From the NCBI GenBank assembly GCA_946187865.1, contig CAMHST010000020.1, positions 1-43,107 of the forward strand: 43,107 nt of DNA, in the 5' to 3' direction. Below are positions 7,777-16,499 of this stretch, piece by piece. A model generated the notes under the pieces. That model had not been told where the DNA came from. It saw only the letters and a program-made list of their open reading frames with translations, and did no database searches. Within the stretch, counting starts at the first letter, position 1. Each line of letters begins with the position of its first letter. This DNA comes from an uncultured Bacteroidales bacterium. GTDB taxonomy: Bacteria > Bacteroidota > Bacteroidia > Bacteroidales > UBA932. The position numbers were made by a program, and so were the translations under genes.

Positions 7777-9552
7777 TCAGTCCTGGGAGAAATCCCGCAG
7801 TTCTTCCCGATAGGCCGAGAAAATCTTGGATTTGGACAGGAAGCCCAGATACGTGCGGTCTTCCCGAATCACAGGAAGGTTCCAGGCGCCCGTCTTCTCG
7901 AACTTCCGCATCACGGAATCCATGGACTCGTACAGATATACGTATTCCGGGGCCGTACGCATGTAATTGTACACATGCTTTTTGTCGTAAAGCCCGCTCT
8001 GGAACATGTCCTTGCGGATGTCGGCCAGGGAAACATATCCCTGCAGGCGGCCTTTGGAATCCAGCACAGGGAAAATGTTCCGGTTGCTCCGGGAAACCAC
8101 CTCTACCAGTTCTCCCAGGGTGGCGTCTATCCGCACCGGCGAGAAGTCTTTCTCCAGCAGCGTGTCGGATTTCAGGAGGGTGAGCACAGCCTGGTCCGAG
8201 TCGTGCGTGAGGAGCTCTCCGGAGCTGGCGATCCGCTTGGTATAGATGGAGTATTTCTCGAATATCCGGGTTACCCCGAAGGAAATGGCCGACGTCAGGA
8301 TCAGGGGGACCAGGAGGTCGTATCCGCCGCTGATCTCCGCGATGAGGAAGATGGCCGTGAGCGGCGCCTGCATCACGCCGGCCATCAGGCCCGCCATGCC
8401 CACCAGCACGAAGTTGGAGACCGGCACCAAATCGGCGGAAATCAGGTTCAGGGTAGAGGAAAGCACGAAACCCGCCATGGCGCCCACGAACAGGGTGGGG
8501 CCGAAGGTTCCGCCCACGCCGCCACCGGCATTGGTGAAGGTCATGGAGAACACTTTCAGGAGCAGCACCAGCAGGAAAAACGCCGGAACGGCCCAATCCC
8601 ACCGCAGGGCAAAGGAGAGCGGTGTGGACCCGCCGAAATCTATGGTTCCCCCGTTAAGGAGCGGCTTCAGGAAACCGTACCCTTCTCCGTGCAGCGGAGG
8701 AAACAGAAAAATAAGGACGCCCAGCGAAAGGGCGGACACCCCCCAGCGGAGCCAGGGATTGCGGATCTTGCCCAGCCGGTCTTCCATGGAAAGGGTGGTC
8801 CGGATGAAATACAGGGCGCAGAAGCCGCAGAATATACCCAGGATAAGGTAGAACGGCACATTCCGGATGGTAAAGGCCGACAGGGTGGAAGAGAACTGCG
8901 TCTCCTGCCCCAGGAAGATATAGCTGACCAGCGTGGCCGATATGGAACTGAGCAGCAGCGGCAGCATCCCGGTCATGGAGATGTTGAAAAGCAGGATCTC
9001 CAGGGTGAACAGGACACCGGCGAGCGGCGCGTTGAAGATGCCGGCCACGGCCCCGGCCGCCCCGCAGCCCAGCAGGAGGGTCATTCCCCGGTAGGACATG
9101 CCGCAGTACCGGCCCAGGTTGGAGCCGATGGCCGCCCCGGTGTACACGATGGGGGCCTCCGCACCCACAGAACCGCCGAACCCGATGGTGAGGGCGCTGG
9201 TCAAGAGCGAAGACCACACGTTGTGCCGCTTGATCTTGGACTCGTTCTTGGAAACGGCCTGGAGGACCTTGGTCACCCCGTGGCCGATATTGTCCCGGAT
9301 CACATACCGCACCAGCAGGCCGCTCAGGAGCATACCCACGCCGGGCAGCACCAGATAGGGCCAGCGGGACCCCGGGAAAAGGCCGTTCAGCCCGGACTGG
9401 ATGGCATGGATGGCCGTTTTGAGCAGGACGGCGGCCAGCCCGCACAACAGCCCGGTGACTACCGAGAGCACAAGCAGGCTGGTATGCTCCGGAAGCCTAC
9501 GCAAAAGGGCCCTTGCCGGGCCCCAGATGTATTTGATGCCTCGTTTTTGCAC
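7777..9552 (-). CDS. ClC-family chloride channel/antiporter with CBS pair
   Basis: A 591-aa integral membrane protein. Residues about 20-440 contain the ClC pore: GSVGAEAPIVYTG holds the gating glutamate position (Glu132, in GxExP), and GGGVGGTFGPTLFVG matches the second anion-binding signature. Residues about 455-585 form two cytoplasmic CBS domains, which in this family bind adenine nucleotides and modulate transport. Keeping the gating glutamate allows either Cl-/H+ exchange or a gated channel; the sequence does not decide which. It is the last gene of the run, 8 bp after the small conserved protein and followed by a strong terminator. Confidence 0.93.
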   Translation of the reverse strand: MQKRGIKYIWGPARALLRRLPEHTSLLVLSVVTGLLCGLAAVLLKTAIHAIQSGLNGLFPGSRWPYLVLPGVGMLLSGLLVRYVIRDNIGHGVTKVLQAVSKNESKIKRHNVWSSLLTSALTIGFGGSVGAEAPIVYTGAAIGSNLGRYCGMSYRGMTLLLGCGAAGAVAGIFNAPLAGVLFTLEILLFNISMTGMLPLLLSSISATLVSYIFLGQETQFSSTLSAFTIRNVPFYLILGIFCGFCALYFIRTTLSMEDRLGKIRNPWLRWGVSALSLGVLIFLFPPLHGEGYGFLKPLLNGGTIDFGGSTPLSFALRWDWAVPAFFLLVLLLKVFSMTFTNAGGGVGGTFGPTLFVGAMAGFVLSSTLNLISADLVPVSNFVLVGMAGLMAGVMQAPLTAIFLIAEISGGYDLLVPLILTSAISFGVTRIFEKYSIYTKRIASSGELLTHDSDQAVLTLLKSDTLLEKDFSPVRIDATLGELVEVVSRSNRNIFPVLDSKGRLQGYVSLADIRKDMFQSGLYDKKHVYNYMRTAPEYVYLYESMDSVMRKFEKTGAWNLPVIREDRTYLGFLSKSKIFSAYREELRDFSQD

Positions 9553-9560
9553 CGTATGGG

Positions 9561-9929
9561 TTATTCGTCGTCTCCGGGTGTGGTATACTGGGAGATATTG
9601 TCGTCCGGGAGGGTTTCTCCGGCGGAATCCGACGCGTCTGCGCTGCCTCCGGCCACGGCTTCGTTCTCTGCGTCTTCCTCCCCTTCCAGCCAGCGGGCCA
9701 CGTCTTCCATATCGTCCGTTTTCACATTGATCTTAACCAGATAGATGGCATCCAGCGTTTCCACCGTTACAGCATAGAAGGTTGTTCCGTCCGGCTTGGG
9801 ATATTTGACAAGGTCTGTCAGATAATCGCTGAACCCTTTGGGGTATTTCAGGGCAAAAGCCTCCGCCAGGTCCGGATGCAATCCCATCTTCTCATAACTC
9901 ACCACATGTCTTTTCTTGATGTCTGCCAT
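9561..9929 (-). CDS. Conserved Bacteroidota protein of unknown function, 122 aa
   Basis: Begins MADIKKRHVVSYEKM and contains a compact domain to about residue 85 (LAEAFALKYPKGFSDYLTDL, then AIYLVKINVKTDD), followed by an acidic, low-complexity tail rich in Glu, Asp, Ser and Ala. I recognise this as a short protein common in Bacteroidales, always without a known role. It lies 9 bp after ygiQ and 8 bp before the ClC gene. Within the end of ygiQ a minus-strand CTTG-N20-TAATATTG (9965-9996) may give it an additional promoter. The protein is probably soluble and cytoplasmic: no signal peptide and no membrane segment are visible. Confidence 0.85.
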   Translation of the reverse strand: MADIKKRHVVSYEKMGLHPDLAEAFALKYPKGFSDYLTDLVKYPKPDGTTFYAVTVETLDAIYLVKINVKTDDMEDVARWLEGEEDAENEAVAGGSADASDSAGETLPDDNISQYTTPGDDE

Positions 9930-9938
9930 AGTATAGGT

Positions 9939-11858
9939 TTATTTGCACTGTTTCTTTCTGGCTGCAATATTATGGATTTGTTTTGAACCTTGCAAGCGGT
10001 TACCAGATTTTTTCGAAGAATTTTTAAAGAAAAACGACTTTTGTTCCTGTTTGCGCCCGGGATCGCGCTCCGTGAACACCGGCTTCATGTCCCGCGGATC
10101 CAGCCCGGAGTAGAACATCACGGACGAGGTGGTCATGGGCGTAGGGGTGAAATCCTGCACCTGGTCCATCCAGATGCCCTTTAAGGCGGGATGGGAAGCG
10201 AGCCGCTGCATGTCCTTGAGCGTACAGCCAGGGTGGGAGGAAATAAAATACGGAACCAGGCCGACATGGGTGCCGGCCTCCCGGTTTATTCCGTCGAACT
10301 CCTTGCGGAGCCGCTCGAACAGGCGGAACGAGGGCTTGGCCATCTTCTGCAGCACGTGGTCTTCGGTGTGTTCGGGGGCCACCTTCAGGCGGCCGGAGGT
10401 ATGGTCCAGCACCAGGGTCTTCAGATAGTCCCGGGAACTTCCGTCCACGTAGCCGTCTTCTGTCAGGAACAGGTCGTAGCGGATGCCGCTGCCGATATAG
10501 CTGTGCCGGATGCCCTTGACGGCATCGATCTTCTTATACAGCGCCATCAGGCGGGTGTGGTCGCAGTCCAGGTTGGGGCAGCGGGCGGGGAACAGGCAGC
10601 TGCGGCGCTTGCATTTGTCGCACAGTTCCAGGTTCTTCCCGTGCATGCCGTACATATTCGCCGTAGGTGCGCCCACGTCCGATATGTTCCCGGCAAAGTC
10701 CGGCAGGCGGTTCAGGGCGCTCACTTCCTTCAAGATAGACGCTTCGCTGCGGGACTGGATGAACTTTCCCTGATGCGCGGCGATGGTGCAGAAATTACAG
10801 CCCCCGAAGCAGCCCCGGTGGGTATTGATGCTGAACTTGATCATGTCGTAGGCCGGGATCCGCTTTCCCTTGTAGCGGGGATGCGGCAGCTTGGTATAGG
10901 GAAGGTCCCAGTAGCTGTCCATCTCCGGGGTGGTGGCCGGCGGATACGGCGGGTTGATCTGGACGTAACCCTCCCCCACCGGCTCCAGGATGGTGTCCGG
11001 GTGCATCATGTTGGCATGGGTCTCGATCCAGTGGAAGTTCTCCGCAAAAGCGCGCTTGTCCCGCTGGCACTCCTCGAAGCTGTGAAGGACCAAGGTTCCG
11101 GCAGGCGCACCCGCCGAAATCGCCTCCGCTTCGCTCCGGCCCCTCCCATCGGCTTCGCCGACGGGTCCCTCCCTCTTATCCGGCCGAGGGTGGCCAGAGA
11201 TTTCGGCAGGTGTGCCTGCCGGAACCTTGCCATTTACATAGAAGGCGATCTGGGGGATCTGCTGCATCCGGTGGCGGGGCCAGCCTTTCTCGATGCCCCG
11301 GGTGAGTTCCAGCATGGGGCGTTCGCCCATCCCGTAACAGAGATAATCGGCCCCGGAGGTTACCACCACGGAAGGCATCAGGCAGTCTTTCCAGTAGTCG
11401 TAGTGAGTGAGCCGGCGAAGGGAGGCTTCGATGCCGCCGATCACCACCGGGACGTCCGGATACAGTTTCTTCAGAATCCGGGTATATACCGTGACGGCAT
11501 AGTCCGGGCGGGCGCCGGCCTTCCCCTCCGGGGTGTAGGCGTCGTCGTGGCGGAGACGCTTGGAGGCCGTGTAATGGTTCACCATGGAATCCATGGCCCC
11601 GGAATTCAGGCCGAAGTAGAGCCTGGGGGCGCCCAGCTTCCGGAAGTCACGAAGGTCGTCCCGCCAGTTGGGCTGGGGCACCACCGCTATCCGGTAGCCC
11701 CATTTCTGGAGCCAGCGGGCGATGGCGGCCGTCCCGAAGGACGGATGGTCCACAAAGGCGTCGCCGGTGAAAAGGATGATGTCTATATAGTCCCATCCCA
11801 GCGCCTGCACTTCCTTCACGGAAGTGGGAAACATATAGGATGTATCTTCCATAGTCAT
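9939..11858 (-). CDS. ygiQ: YgiQ family radical SAM protein, with palindromic insertion
   Basis: A 639-aa radical SAM protein. Residues about 20-200 form the N-terminal DUF3362/YgiQ-type region (LGWDYIDIILFTGDAFVDHP, VVIGGIEASLRRL); the SAM cluster motif is RGCFGGCNFC with Cys350, Cys354 and Cys357, and more cysteines follow (CDKCKRRSC...CPNLDCDH), suggesting an extra metal site. The substrate of YgiQ proteins is unknown. Between conserved IAFYVNGK and LVLHSFEEC lies an insertion of about 45 low-complexity residues (about 211-256) coded entirely by a 139-bp imperfect palindrome. Frame is kept through it. The ATG overlaps the proC stop in the ATGA arrangement, so translation is probably coupled. 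Confidence 0.93.
   Translation of the reverse strand: MTMEDTSYMFPTSVKEVQALGWDYIDIILFTGDAFVDHPSFGTAAIARWLQKWGYRIAVVPQPNWRDDLRDFRKLGAPRLYFGLNSGAMDSMVNHYTASKRLRHDDAYTPEGKAGARPDYAVTVYTRILKKLYPDVPVVIGGIEASLRRLTHYDYWKDCLMPSVVVTSGADYLCYGMGERPMLELTRGIEKGWPRHRMQQIPQIAFYVNGKVPAGTPAEISGHPRPDKREGPVGEADGRGRSEAEAISAGAPAGTLVLHSFEECQRDKRAFAENFHWIETHANMMHPDTILEPVGEGYVQINPPYPPATTPEMDSYWDLPYTKLPHPRYKGKRIPAYDMIKFSINTHRGCFGGCNFCTIAAHQGKFIQSRSEASILKEVSALNRLPDFAGNISDVGAPTANMYGMHGKNLELCDKCKRRSCLFPARCPNLDCDHTRLMALYKKIDAVKGIRHSYIGSGIRYDLFLTEDGYVDGSSRDYLKTLVLDHTSGRLKVAPEHTEDHVLQKMAKPSFRLFERLRKEFDGINREAGTHVGLVPYFISSHPGCTLKDMQRLASHPALKGIWMDQVQDFTPTPMTTSSVMFYSGLDPRDMKPVFTERDPGRKQEQKSFFFKNSSKKSGNRLQGSKQIHNIAARKKQCK
11091..11229. 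repeat. 139-bp palindromic element inserted in-frame in ygiQ
   Basis: Arms of 31 bp (11091-11121 and 11199-11229) are inverted copies with 29 of 31 positions identical; the two differences are transitions. The 77-bp centre contains smaller hairpins, for example TCGGC-TTC-GCCGA, and the pyrimidine-rich CCCTCCC motif. It is read through as Ala/Gly/Glu-rich protein. The structure resembles REP/BIME-like or Rickettsia-type palindromic elements. Confidence 0.85.
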
Positions 11859-12619
11859 TTAATGATCAGCCCCTTGATTACAGCGTTGGAAAACCCGGCC
11901 TCTTCCATGGCATTCAGTCCGCGGATGGTGATGCCGCCCGGGGTGGTCACCCGGTCTATCTCCTGCTCCGGATGGGTGCCGTGCTCAAAAACCAGGTCTG
12001 CGGCGCCTTTGACCGTCTGCAGCGCAGCCTCCAGCGCCTGGGCGGGATAGAGCCCCAACTGGACGCCACCCTCTGTCGCGGCCCGGACATAGCGCAGGGC
12101 GAAGGCCGTTCCGCACGAGGCCACCATGGTGCCGGCGGCAAGCTGTTTTTCATTTACCAGCTGCACCTTCCCCACGGCGCCGAAAAGATCCAGCACCGTT
12201 TTCCGGGTGGCCGGCGTACCCGTGACCTCGCTGGCGAAAGTCATGCTCTCGCCAATCTCTATGGCCAGGTTGGGGATAACCGTATAAACGCCTTCCGGGC
12301 CGGCCGATGCGGTCCACTCCAGCATCTGGGTTCCAGGGATGCCGGCCGCCAGCGAGAGCAGCAGCTTCCCTTTCAGCTCCGGCAGCAAAGGCTCCAGCAC
12401 TTCTTTCACCAGCCAGGGTTTCACCCCCAAGACCACGATATCGGCCCAGGCGGCGGCAGCCACGTTGTCCAGGGTGGCCTGCATCCCCTTTCCATCATAT
12501 TTGGCCAGCGTTTCAGGGTGCCTGGCCGTGACCGTAATGGCTGCGTCGGGGCAGAAGCGCTTCAGGCCCAGCGCCGTAGCACCGCCCATATTCCCCGCAC
12601 CGATAATAGCTATTTTCAT
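11855..12619 (-). CDS. proC: Pyrroline-5-carboxylate reductase
   Basis: A 254-aa enzyme that makes L-proline from 1-pyrroline-5-carboxylate with NAD(P)H. The N-terminal Rossmann fold is MKIAIIGAGNMGGA; VVLGVKPW follows in the cofactor domain; the C-terminal dimerisation domain has the family signature (VTTPGGITIRGLNAMEEAG, expected TxPGGTT-x-GL). The GTMVASCGTAFALRY stretch matches the usual GSGPAY-like segment. Length is close to the family norm of 260-270. It lies 55 bp downstream of the BASS transporter gene and overlaps ygiQ by 4 bp. Only a near-match to a -7 box is seen in the 55-bp gap. Confidence 0.95.
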   Translation of the reverse strand: MKIAIIGAGNMGGATALGLKRFCPDAAITVTARHPETLAKYDGKGMQATLDNVAAAAWADIVVLGVKPWLVKEVLEPLLPELKGKLLLSLAAGIPGTQMLEWTASAGPEGVYTVIPNLAIEIGESMTFASEVTGTPATRKTVLDLFGAVGKVQLVNEKQLAAGTMVASCGTAFALRYVRAATEGGVQLGLYPAQALEAALQTVKGAADLVFEHGTHPEQEIDRVTTPGGITIRGLNAMEEAGFSNAVIKGLIIK

Positions 12620-12674
12620 GGTTTCGGAATCTTGATTATTGCTTAGGCGTGCAATATACGCATTTTTCCCCAGT

Positions 12675-13529
12675 TTACCGCACAGCCGGTTTCCTGCGGA
12701 CCACGCCCACGTAAATCAGCAGCACCACATTCATCATCAGCGAGTACAGGATGGCCGGAATGGCCATCTGCTCATTGGCGAACACCAACGGGCTGGAAGC
12801 GATGGCAATGGCCTGGGCGGCATTCTGCATGCCCACCTCGATTACCACTGTCCTGCGCTGCCGGGCGTCCGTGCGCACCAGCCGGGAAAGGAGCGAGGAG
12901 CAGCCGATGGCCACCAGGATGAGAACAGTGACCGCAAGGCCCAGGATGCCCAGGTTGTCCAGGATGGTCCGGTGATGCTGGATGTAAAAGACGGTAATGA
13001 GCACAAGCAGGAGCGGGAACGCCAGCTTGCCCAGCACTTTGTCCGTTTTTTCCGCGGCAACCGGCCAGGCATAGTGCAGGCCGATCCCCAGCAACACGGG
13101 AAGCAGCATCAGCACCAGGTTTTGCTTGATCAGGTTCCCCACGGGGAGGACAATGCCTACGCTCTCCCCCACCAGGGTGGTGGCCCAGCTCATGATGAGG
13201 GGAATGGTGAACAGGGTGATTACGCTGCTCAGTGCAGTAAGGGTGACAGACAGCGCCACATCGCCGCCGGCGAGTTTGGAAAACACGTTGGAAGAGCTGC
13301 CGCCCGGGCAGCAGGCAATGAGCACCAGGCCGATAAAGAACACTGGCGGCAGCCGGAAGGCCCAGGCCAGACCCAGCGCGATGAGCGGGAGCAGCACCAG
13401 CTGCCCCAGCAGGGCGACGGCGATGGGCCAGGGGTGTTGGAACACCCGGCCGAAATCCTCGAATTTCAAAGAAAGCCCCAGGTCGAACATCAGGAGCGTC
13501 AGGATAGGCAGTACAATCCAGATAGCCAT
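12675..13529 (-). CDS. Bile acid:sodium symporter (BASS) family transporter
   Basis: A 284-aa protein with about nine to ten hydrophobic helices. The conserved BASS motif IACCPGGSSSNVFSKLAGGD is present near residues 92-111, and a second family-like stretch (VIEVGMQNAAQAIAIA) lies near 225-240 and corresponds to the second sodium-site helix. In bacteria these carry organic anions with sodium; bile acids are only one possible substrate. It begins 12 bp after the rlmI stop, so it is co-transcribed with rlmI and the genes above it. The true substrate cannot be inferred from its neighbours. Confidence 0.9.
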   Translation of the reverse strand: MAIWIVLPILTLLMFDLGLSLKFEDFGRVFQHPWPIAVALLGQLVLLPLIALGLAWAFRLPPVFFIGLVLIACCPGGSSSNVFSKLAGGDVALSVTLTALSSVITLFTIPLIMSWATTLVGESVGIVLPVGNLIKQNLVLMLLPVLLGIGLHYAWPVAAEKTDKVLGKLAFPLLLVLITVFYIQHHRTILDNLGILGLAVTVLILVAIGCSSLLSRLVRTDARQRRTVVIEVGMQNAAQAIAIASSPLVFANEQMAIPAILYSLMMNVVLLIYVGVVRRKPAVR

Positions 13530-13541
13530 CGGATCCGCTTT

Positions 13542-14735
13542 TTATTCTACATACAGCAGCAGGCCCTTCAGGTACTCGCCTTCCGGGTGGTAAATGTTCA
13601 CGGGATGGTCTGCGGGCTGGTTCAGGCGGTCCAGGATACGCACGCTGCGGCCGGTTTCGGCGGCGGCGGAGAACACGGCCAGGGCAAAGGCCTCCTTGTC
13701 CACCACCTGCGAGCAGCTGAACGTAAACACAAAGCCGCCCGGCGCCACCTTGGAGATGGCGGCGGCATTCAGCCGCTGGTAGGCCCGGAGCGCATTTTTC
13801 AAGGCTCCCCTGTGCTTGGCAAACGCCGGAGGATCCACGATCATCAGGTTATACTTGCCCTCGGGGACATCCCGGAGGAATTCCATGGCATCGGCACAAT
13901 AAGAGGTGTGCATGGCGGGATCGAAGCCGTTCAGCGCCACATTGCGGTCTACCATGTCCATGGCCTTCCGGGAACTGTCCACGGAATCCACGTGCAAGGC
14001 GCCGTTTCCCAGCGCATACACGGAGAAGCCGCCGGTATAGCAGAACAGATTGAGGACATTTCTTCCCCGGGCCAGGGCGCCAACCCGGAAGCGGTTCTCC
14101 CGCTGGTCCAGGAAAAAGCCCGTCTTCTGGCCCTCTGTCCAGTTCACCAGGAAGCGGTGTCCGTTCTCCAGCACTTCCTGTTCGTCGTCCGTGAAGCTGC
14201 CGGCCTTCCACAGGTAGCCGTCTACCAAATCAAGGCCTGCCTTGAAAGGCGCCGTCCCGGAGCTCTTGTCATAGACGGCCTTGAGGGCGGCTCCGTACAC
14301 CCGCTGCAAGGCGGCGCAGATGGCGCCTTTGGCGCGGAACATGCCCACGGAATGGGCCTGCAGGACGCAGACACCATTATAGTAGTCAATAATGAGCCCC
14401 GGAAGGCCGTCGCCCTCACCGTGCACCAGGCGGTAGCAATTGGTGTGGGAAGCCGCCTCCAGGCCGTAAGCCTGACGCAGTGCCAGGGCGCGCGAAAGCA
14501 TGACGTCCCAGAAATCCGCCCGGGTGGGGTCTTCGTCGAAACTGAGTACACGGACGGCGATGGAGCCGATCTGATAATGGCCGTAGGCCAGGAAACGGCC
14601 GTCGGCGGCATACACCCCCACCAGGTCTCCCTCTGCGGGATGGCCGGTGATTTGGGCGATGGCTCCGGAGAACACCCAGGGATGGTATCGCAGGAGCGAC
14701 TCCTCCCGGCGGGGACGTAGGATCACTTTATCCAT
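13542..14735 (-). CDS. rlmI: RlmI-like 23S rRNA (cytosine-C5) methyltransferase
   Basis: A 397-aa class I SAM-dependent methyltransferase. Residues 1-80 are a PUA domain (KVILRPRREESLLRYHPWVFSG is its start). The Rossmann domain has NLFCYTGGFSVYA as the SAM-binding loop, DSS as the acidic strand end, and MIVDPPAFAKH as the conserved (D)PPAF catalytic motif; a catalytic Cys follows in FTFSCSQ. E. coli RlmI methylates C1962 of 23S rRNA. Full length and intact. It overlaps the exonuclease gene by 8 bp and precedes the BASS gene by 12 bp. Confidence 0.92.
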   Translation of the reverse strand: MDKVILRPRREESLLRYHPWVFSGAIAQITGHPAEGDLVGVYAADGRFLAYGHYQIGSIAVRVLSFDEDPTRADFWDVMLSRALALRQAYGLEAASHTNCYRLVHGEGDGLPGLIIDYYNGVCVLQAHSVGMFRAKGAICAALQRVYGAALKAVYDKSSGTAPFKAGLDLVDGYLWKAGSFTDDEQEVLENGHRFLVNWTEGQKTGFFLDQRENRFRVGALARGRNVLNLFCYTGGFSVYALGNGALHVDSVDSSRKAMDMVDRNVALNGFDPAMHTSYCADAMEFLRDVPEGKYNLMIVDPPAFAKHRGALKNALRAYQRLNAAAISKVAPGGFVFTFSCSQVVDKEAFALAVFSAAAETGRSVRILDRLNQPADHPVNIYHPEGEYLKGLLLYVE

Positions 14736-15354
14736 TGAGCTGCGGATTTAACTGTTCAGGAGTTAAAGGGTGTTTTTCGCTTTCCATGAGCTTGCGGTAC
14801 ATTTCCCGGCACACCCAGGCATCGGTGGCGGCATAGCGGCGCTGCGACTCCGACAGGTGCTCCGCCTCCCAGTTGGAAAGCTGCTGGGCTTTGGATATCT
14901 TCACGCCCAGGATGATGGCGGTCATTTTCTTGACGCTCTTGTCCCGGATGCCATAATCGGCCACGATGGACTGCAGGTCCACGAAATTCTTGGGAGCGAA
15001 ACGGGTGATTTTCTGCAGGCCTTTGATATCGTCGCGGGTGGCGGCGCCCACCTTGACAATGGCGGGATTGGCCAGGATGGCGGCCAGGGGACGGGGCAGC
15101 CCGGTTTTCTTGAGGCGGAACAAAAACGCCTTTCCAGGGCCCGACAACTGCAGGAGCGCCGTTCCGGTGCTGTGCTGGTCCGGGGTGAAGGTGGGGCGGG
15201 TTTCCGTGTCGAAGCCCAGGATCCGCTGCCGCTTCAGGTAACGGATGGCACTGTCCAGAGCGGGCCCCTGTTCATCCACCACCACGATATCCCCGGGGAA
15301 CGAAGCCAGTTCCAGGGCGCTGATCTCTTCCGGACTAATGGATATCTGGAACAT
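14728..15354 (-). CDS. RNase D-like DEDD 3'-5' exonuclease, 208 aa
   Basis: A single-domain 3'-5' exonuclease. ExoI is GFDTETRP (Asp and Glu), ExoII is probably VGAATRDDIKGL, and ExoIII is RRYAATDAW with the final catalytic Asp and the DEDDy-type Tyr. HRDC domains of true RNase D are absent, so this is the short DnaQ/WRN-like 3'-5' exonuclease common in Bacteroidota. Start: MFQISISP at 15354 is my choice; in-frame ATGs at 15360, 15369 and 15399 extend further into the upstream lipoprotein gene. Even the shortest form overlaps that gene by 20 bp. Substrate, RNA or DNA, cannot be told by sequence. Confidence 0.88.
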   Translation of the reverse strand: MFQISISPEEISALELASFPGDIVVVDEQGPALDSAIRYLKRQRILGFDTETRPTFTPDQHSTGTALLQLSGPGKAFLFRLKKTGLPRPLAAILANPAIVKVGAATRDDIKGLQKITRFAPKNFVDLQSIVADYGIRDKSVKKMTAIILGVKISKAQQLSNWEAEHLSESQRRYAATDAWVCREMYRKLMESEKHPLTPEQLNPQLNG

Positions 15355-16450
15355 AGGCATTCTGGGCATAAGCGGCGCCGACTTCCACCAGTGCGGCACT
15401 TCCGTCGATTCCCTCTACGGTCTCATAATAGCGGACATAGGGACGGGCGATCCGGTGCGTGAAAAGGTTCTCCTGCCGAAGGAGCTGATAAGTGGCGCGA
15501 AGCACCGCGCCGGAGGCATCTACGATCCGGAACTGCTCCGACAGCATCTTGCCCAGGGCGGCGTCTTCGTCCGTTCCGCCGCGGCGGATCATCTCCAGCT
15601 CCGACAGGATGGGAGGCAGGTCCACCGAATAGCTGTCTACAAGCAGCACGTCCAGGGCACGGCCCGTAGACCGGTACTGCCGCAGGACGTCTCGCAGTTC
15701 CGTCCGGCTGTCCAGGGCCGACTCCGGGGAAATCACGGAGAGACTGGCGCCGGTCTCCTTCATCCGGCCGAAAACCGTCTGCCAGGCCTGCGAGGCCCGG
15801 ATGTCCCGGCTGGTCCAGACCGCCAGGTTGCGGGCGCCGGAGGACAGGGCGTCTTCCAGCATGACGTTCATCGGGGCGATGATATGGCTGCGCCCGCCGG
15901 TGAGCTGCTGGAGCGTGTCTACGTCGAACAGGCCGTATTCCGCCTGGACGGCGGAGGTGAAGACCAGGATCTTGGCGCGGCTCTTGATGGCCACCGACTC
16001 CAGGTCCGACGTCCGGAAACAGGTGCTGTCCCAGGCGAAAAGGGCGTTTCTGACGGCGGCCGTCCGCAGGCTGTCCAGCCGCAGGGCCGCATCCGGGCCG
16101 CCTACAAAGAAGTGGCTGTAAGGAGCGTTATAGGCATCCAGAATGACATCGAAAGACTCTCCGGCGAAATCCGGAAGGGAATCCCGGACGCTGCGGCCGT
16201 CTATATTGTCCAGCAGGTCTGCCGACGTGAACCGGCGAGAGAGGAGCATCCCGTCCCGGGGCTCTCCGATGAGGGCGACAGACCCCTGCACATTCCCGTG
16301 GCCGGCGCGGGCAGCCAGTTTTCCAAGACCGGAAGTATCTGCCGCGACAGCCTCCACCAGGGCAACCGCCGGCCGGGAGGGAGCCTGTTTGGGCTTGCAG
16401 GCGGCACACAGGGCCAGGGCGGCTACACAGAAAAGGACATGAACTTTCAT
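15335..16450 (-). CDS. Periplasmic lipoprotein of unknown function, 371 aa
   Basis: Starts with a lipoprotein signal (MKVHVLFCVAALALCAAC) ending in a lipobox before Cys18. The mature protein of about 350 residues has no family I can name. It shows alternating alpha/beta character with strands such as SFDVILDAY, AKILVFTS, LAVWTS, LSVISPE and DVLLVDSY, suggestive of a Rossmann-like or periplasmic binding-protein fold (inference). It does not carry obvious catalytic motifs. The start at 16450 is supported by a -7 box (TATTTTTG) just upstream that would fall inside a longer reading. Neighbours (esterase, exonuclease) give no functional hint. Confidence 0.8.
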   Translation of the reverse strand: MKVHVLFCVAALALCAACKPKQAPSRPAVALVEAVAADTSGLGKLAARAGHGNVQGSVALIGEPRDGMLLSRRFTSADLLDNIDGRSVRDSLPDFAGESFDVILDAYNAPYSHFFVGGPDAALRLDSLRTAAVRNALFAWDSTCFRTSDLESVAIKSRAKILVFTSAVQAEYGLFDVDTLQQLTGGRSHIIAPMNVMLEDALSSGARNLAVWTSRDIRASQAWQTVFGRMKETGASLSVISPESALDSRTELRDVLRQYRSTGRALDVLLVDSYSVDLPPILSELEMIRRGGTDEDAALGKMLSEQFRIVDASGAVLRATYQLLRQENLFTHRIARPYVRYYETVEGIDGSAALVEVGAAYAQNAYVPDIH

Positions 16451-16465
16451 AGGAATGGAATAAAG

Positions 16466-16497
16466 TGCAAAAATACACATTTCCCTCTATTTTTGCA
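16466..16497. repeat. 10-bp perfect inverted repeat enclosing a -7 box
   Basis: TGCAAAAATA (16466-16475) and TATTTTTGCA (16488-16497) are perfect inverted copies with a 12-nt loop. On the minus strand the distal arm is the -7 box of the lipoprotein gene, and the proximal arm carries the esterase stop codon. It could be a weak hairpin terminator of the esterase, a regulator site, or both. Confidence 0.6.
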
Positions 16498-16499
16498 AT
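16468..16499 (-). promoter_or_regulatory. Promoter of the lipoprotein gene
   Basis: On the minus strand ATTG (16496-16499), 20 bp, TATTTTTG (16468-16475): perfect -7 and one mismatch in -33. Transcription would begin near 16461, 11 nt before the ATG at 16450. It excludes the longer start at 16480. Confidence 0.65.

Noticed and set aside
12639..14720. 693-codon frame on the plus strand opposite the BASS gene and rlmI
   Set aside because: Spans two real genes in antisense; Gln/His/Gly-rich, no recognisable domain.
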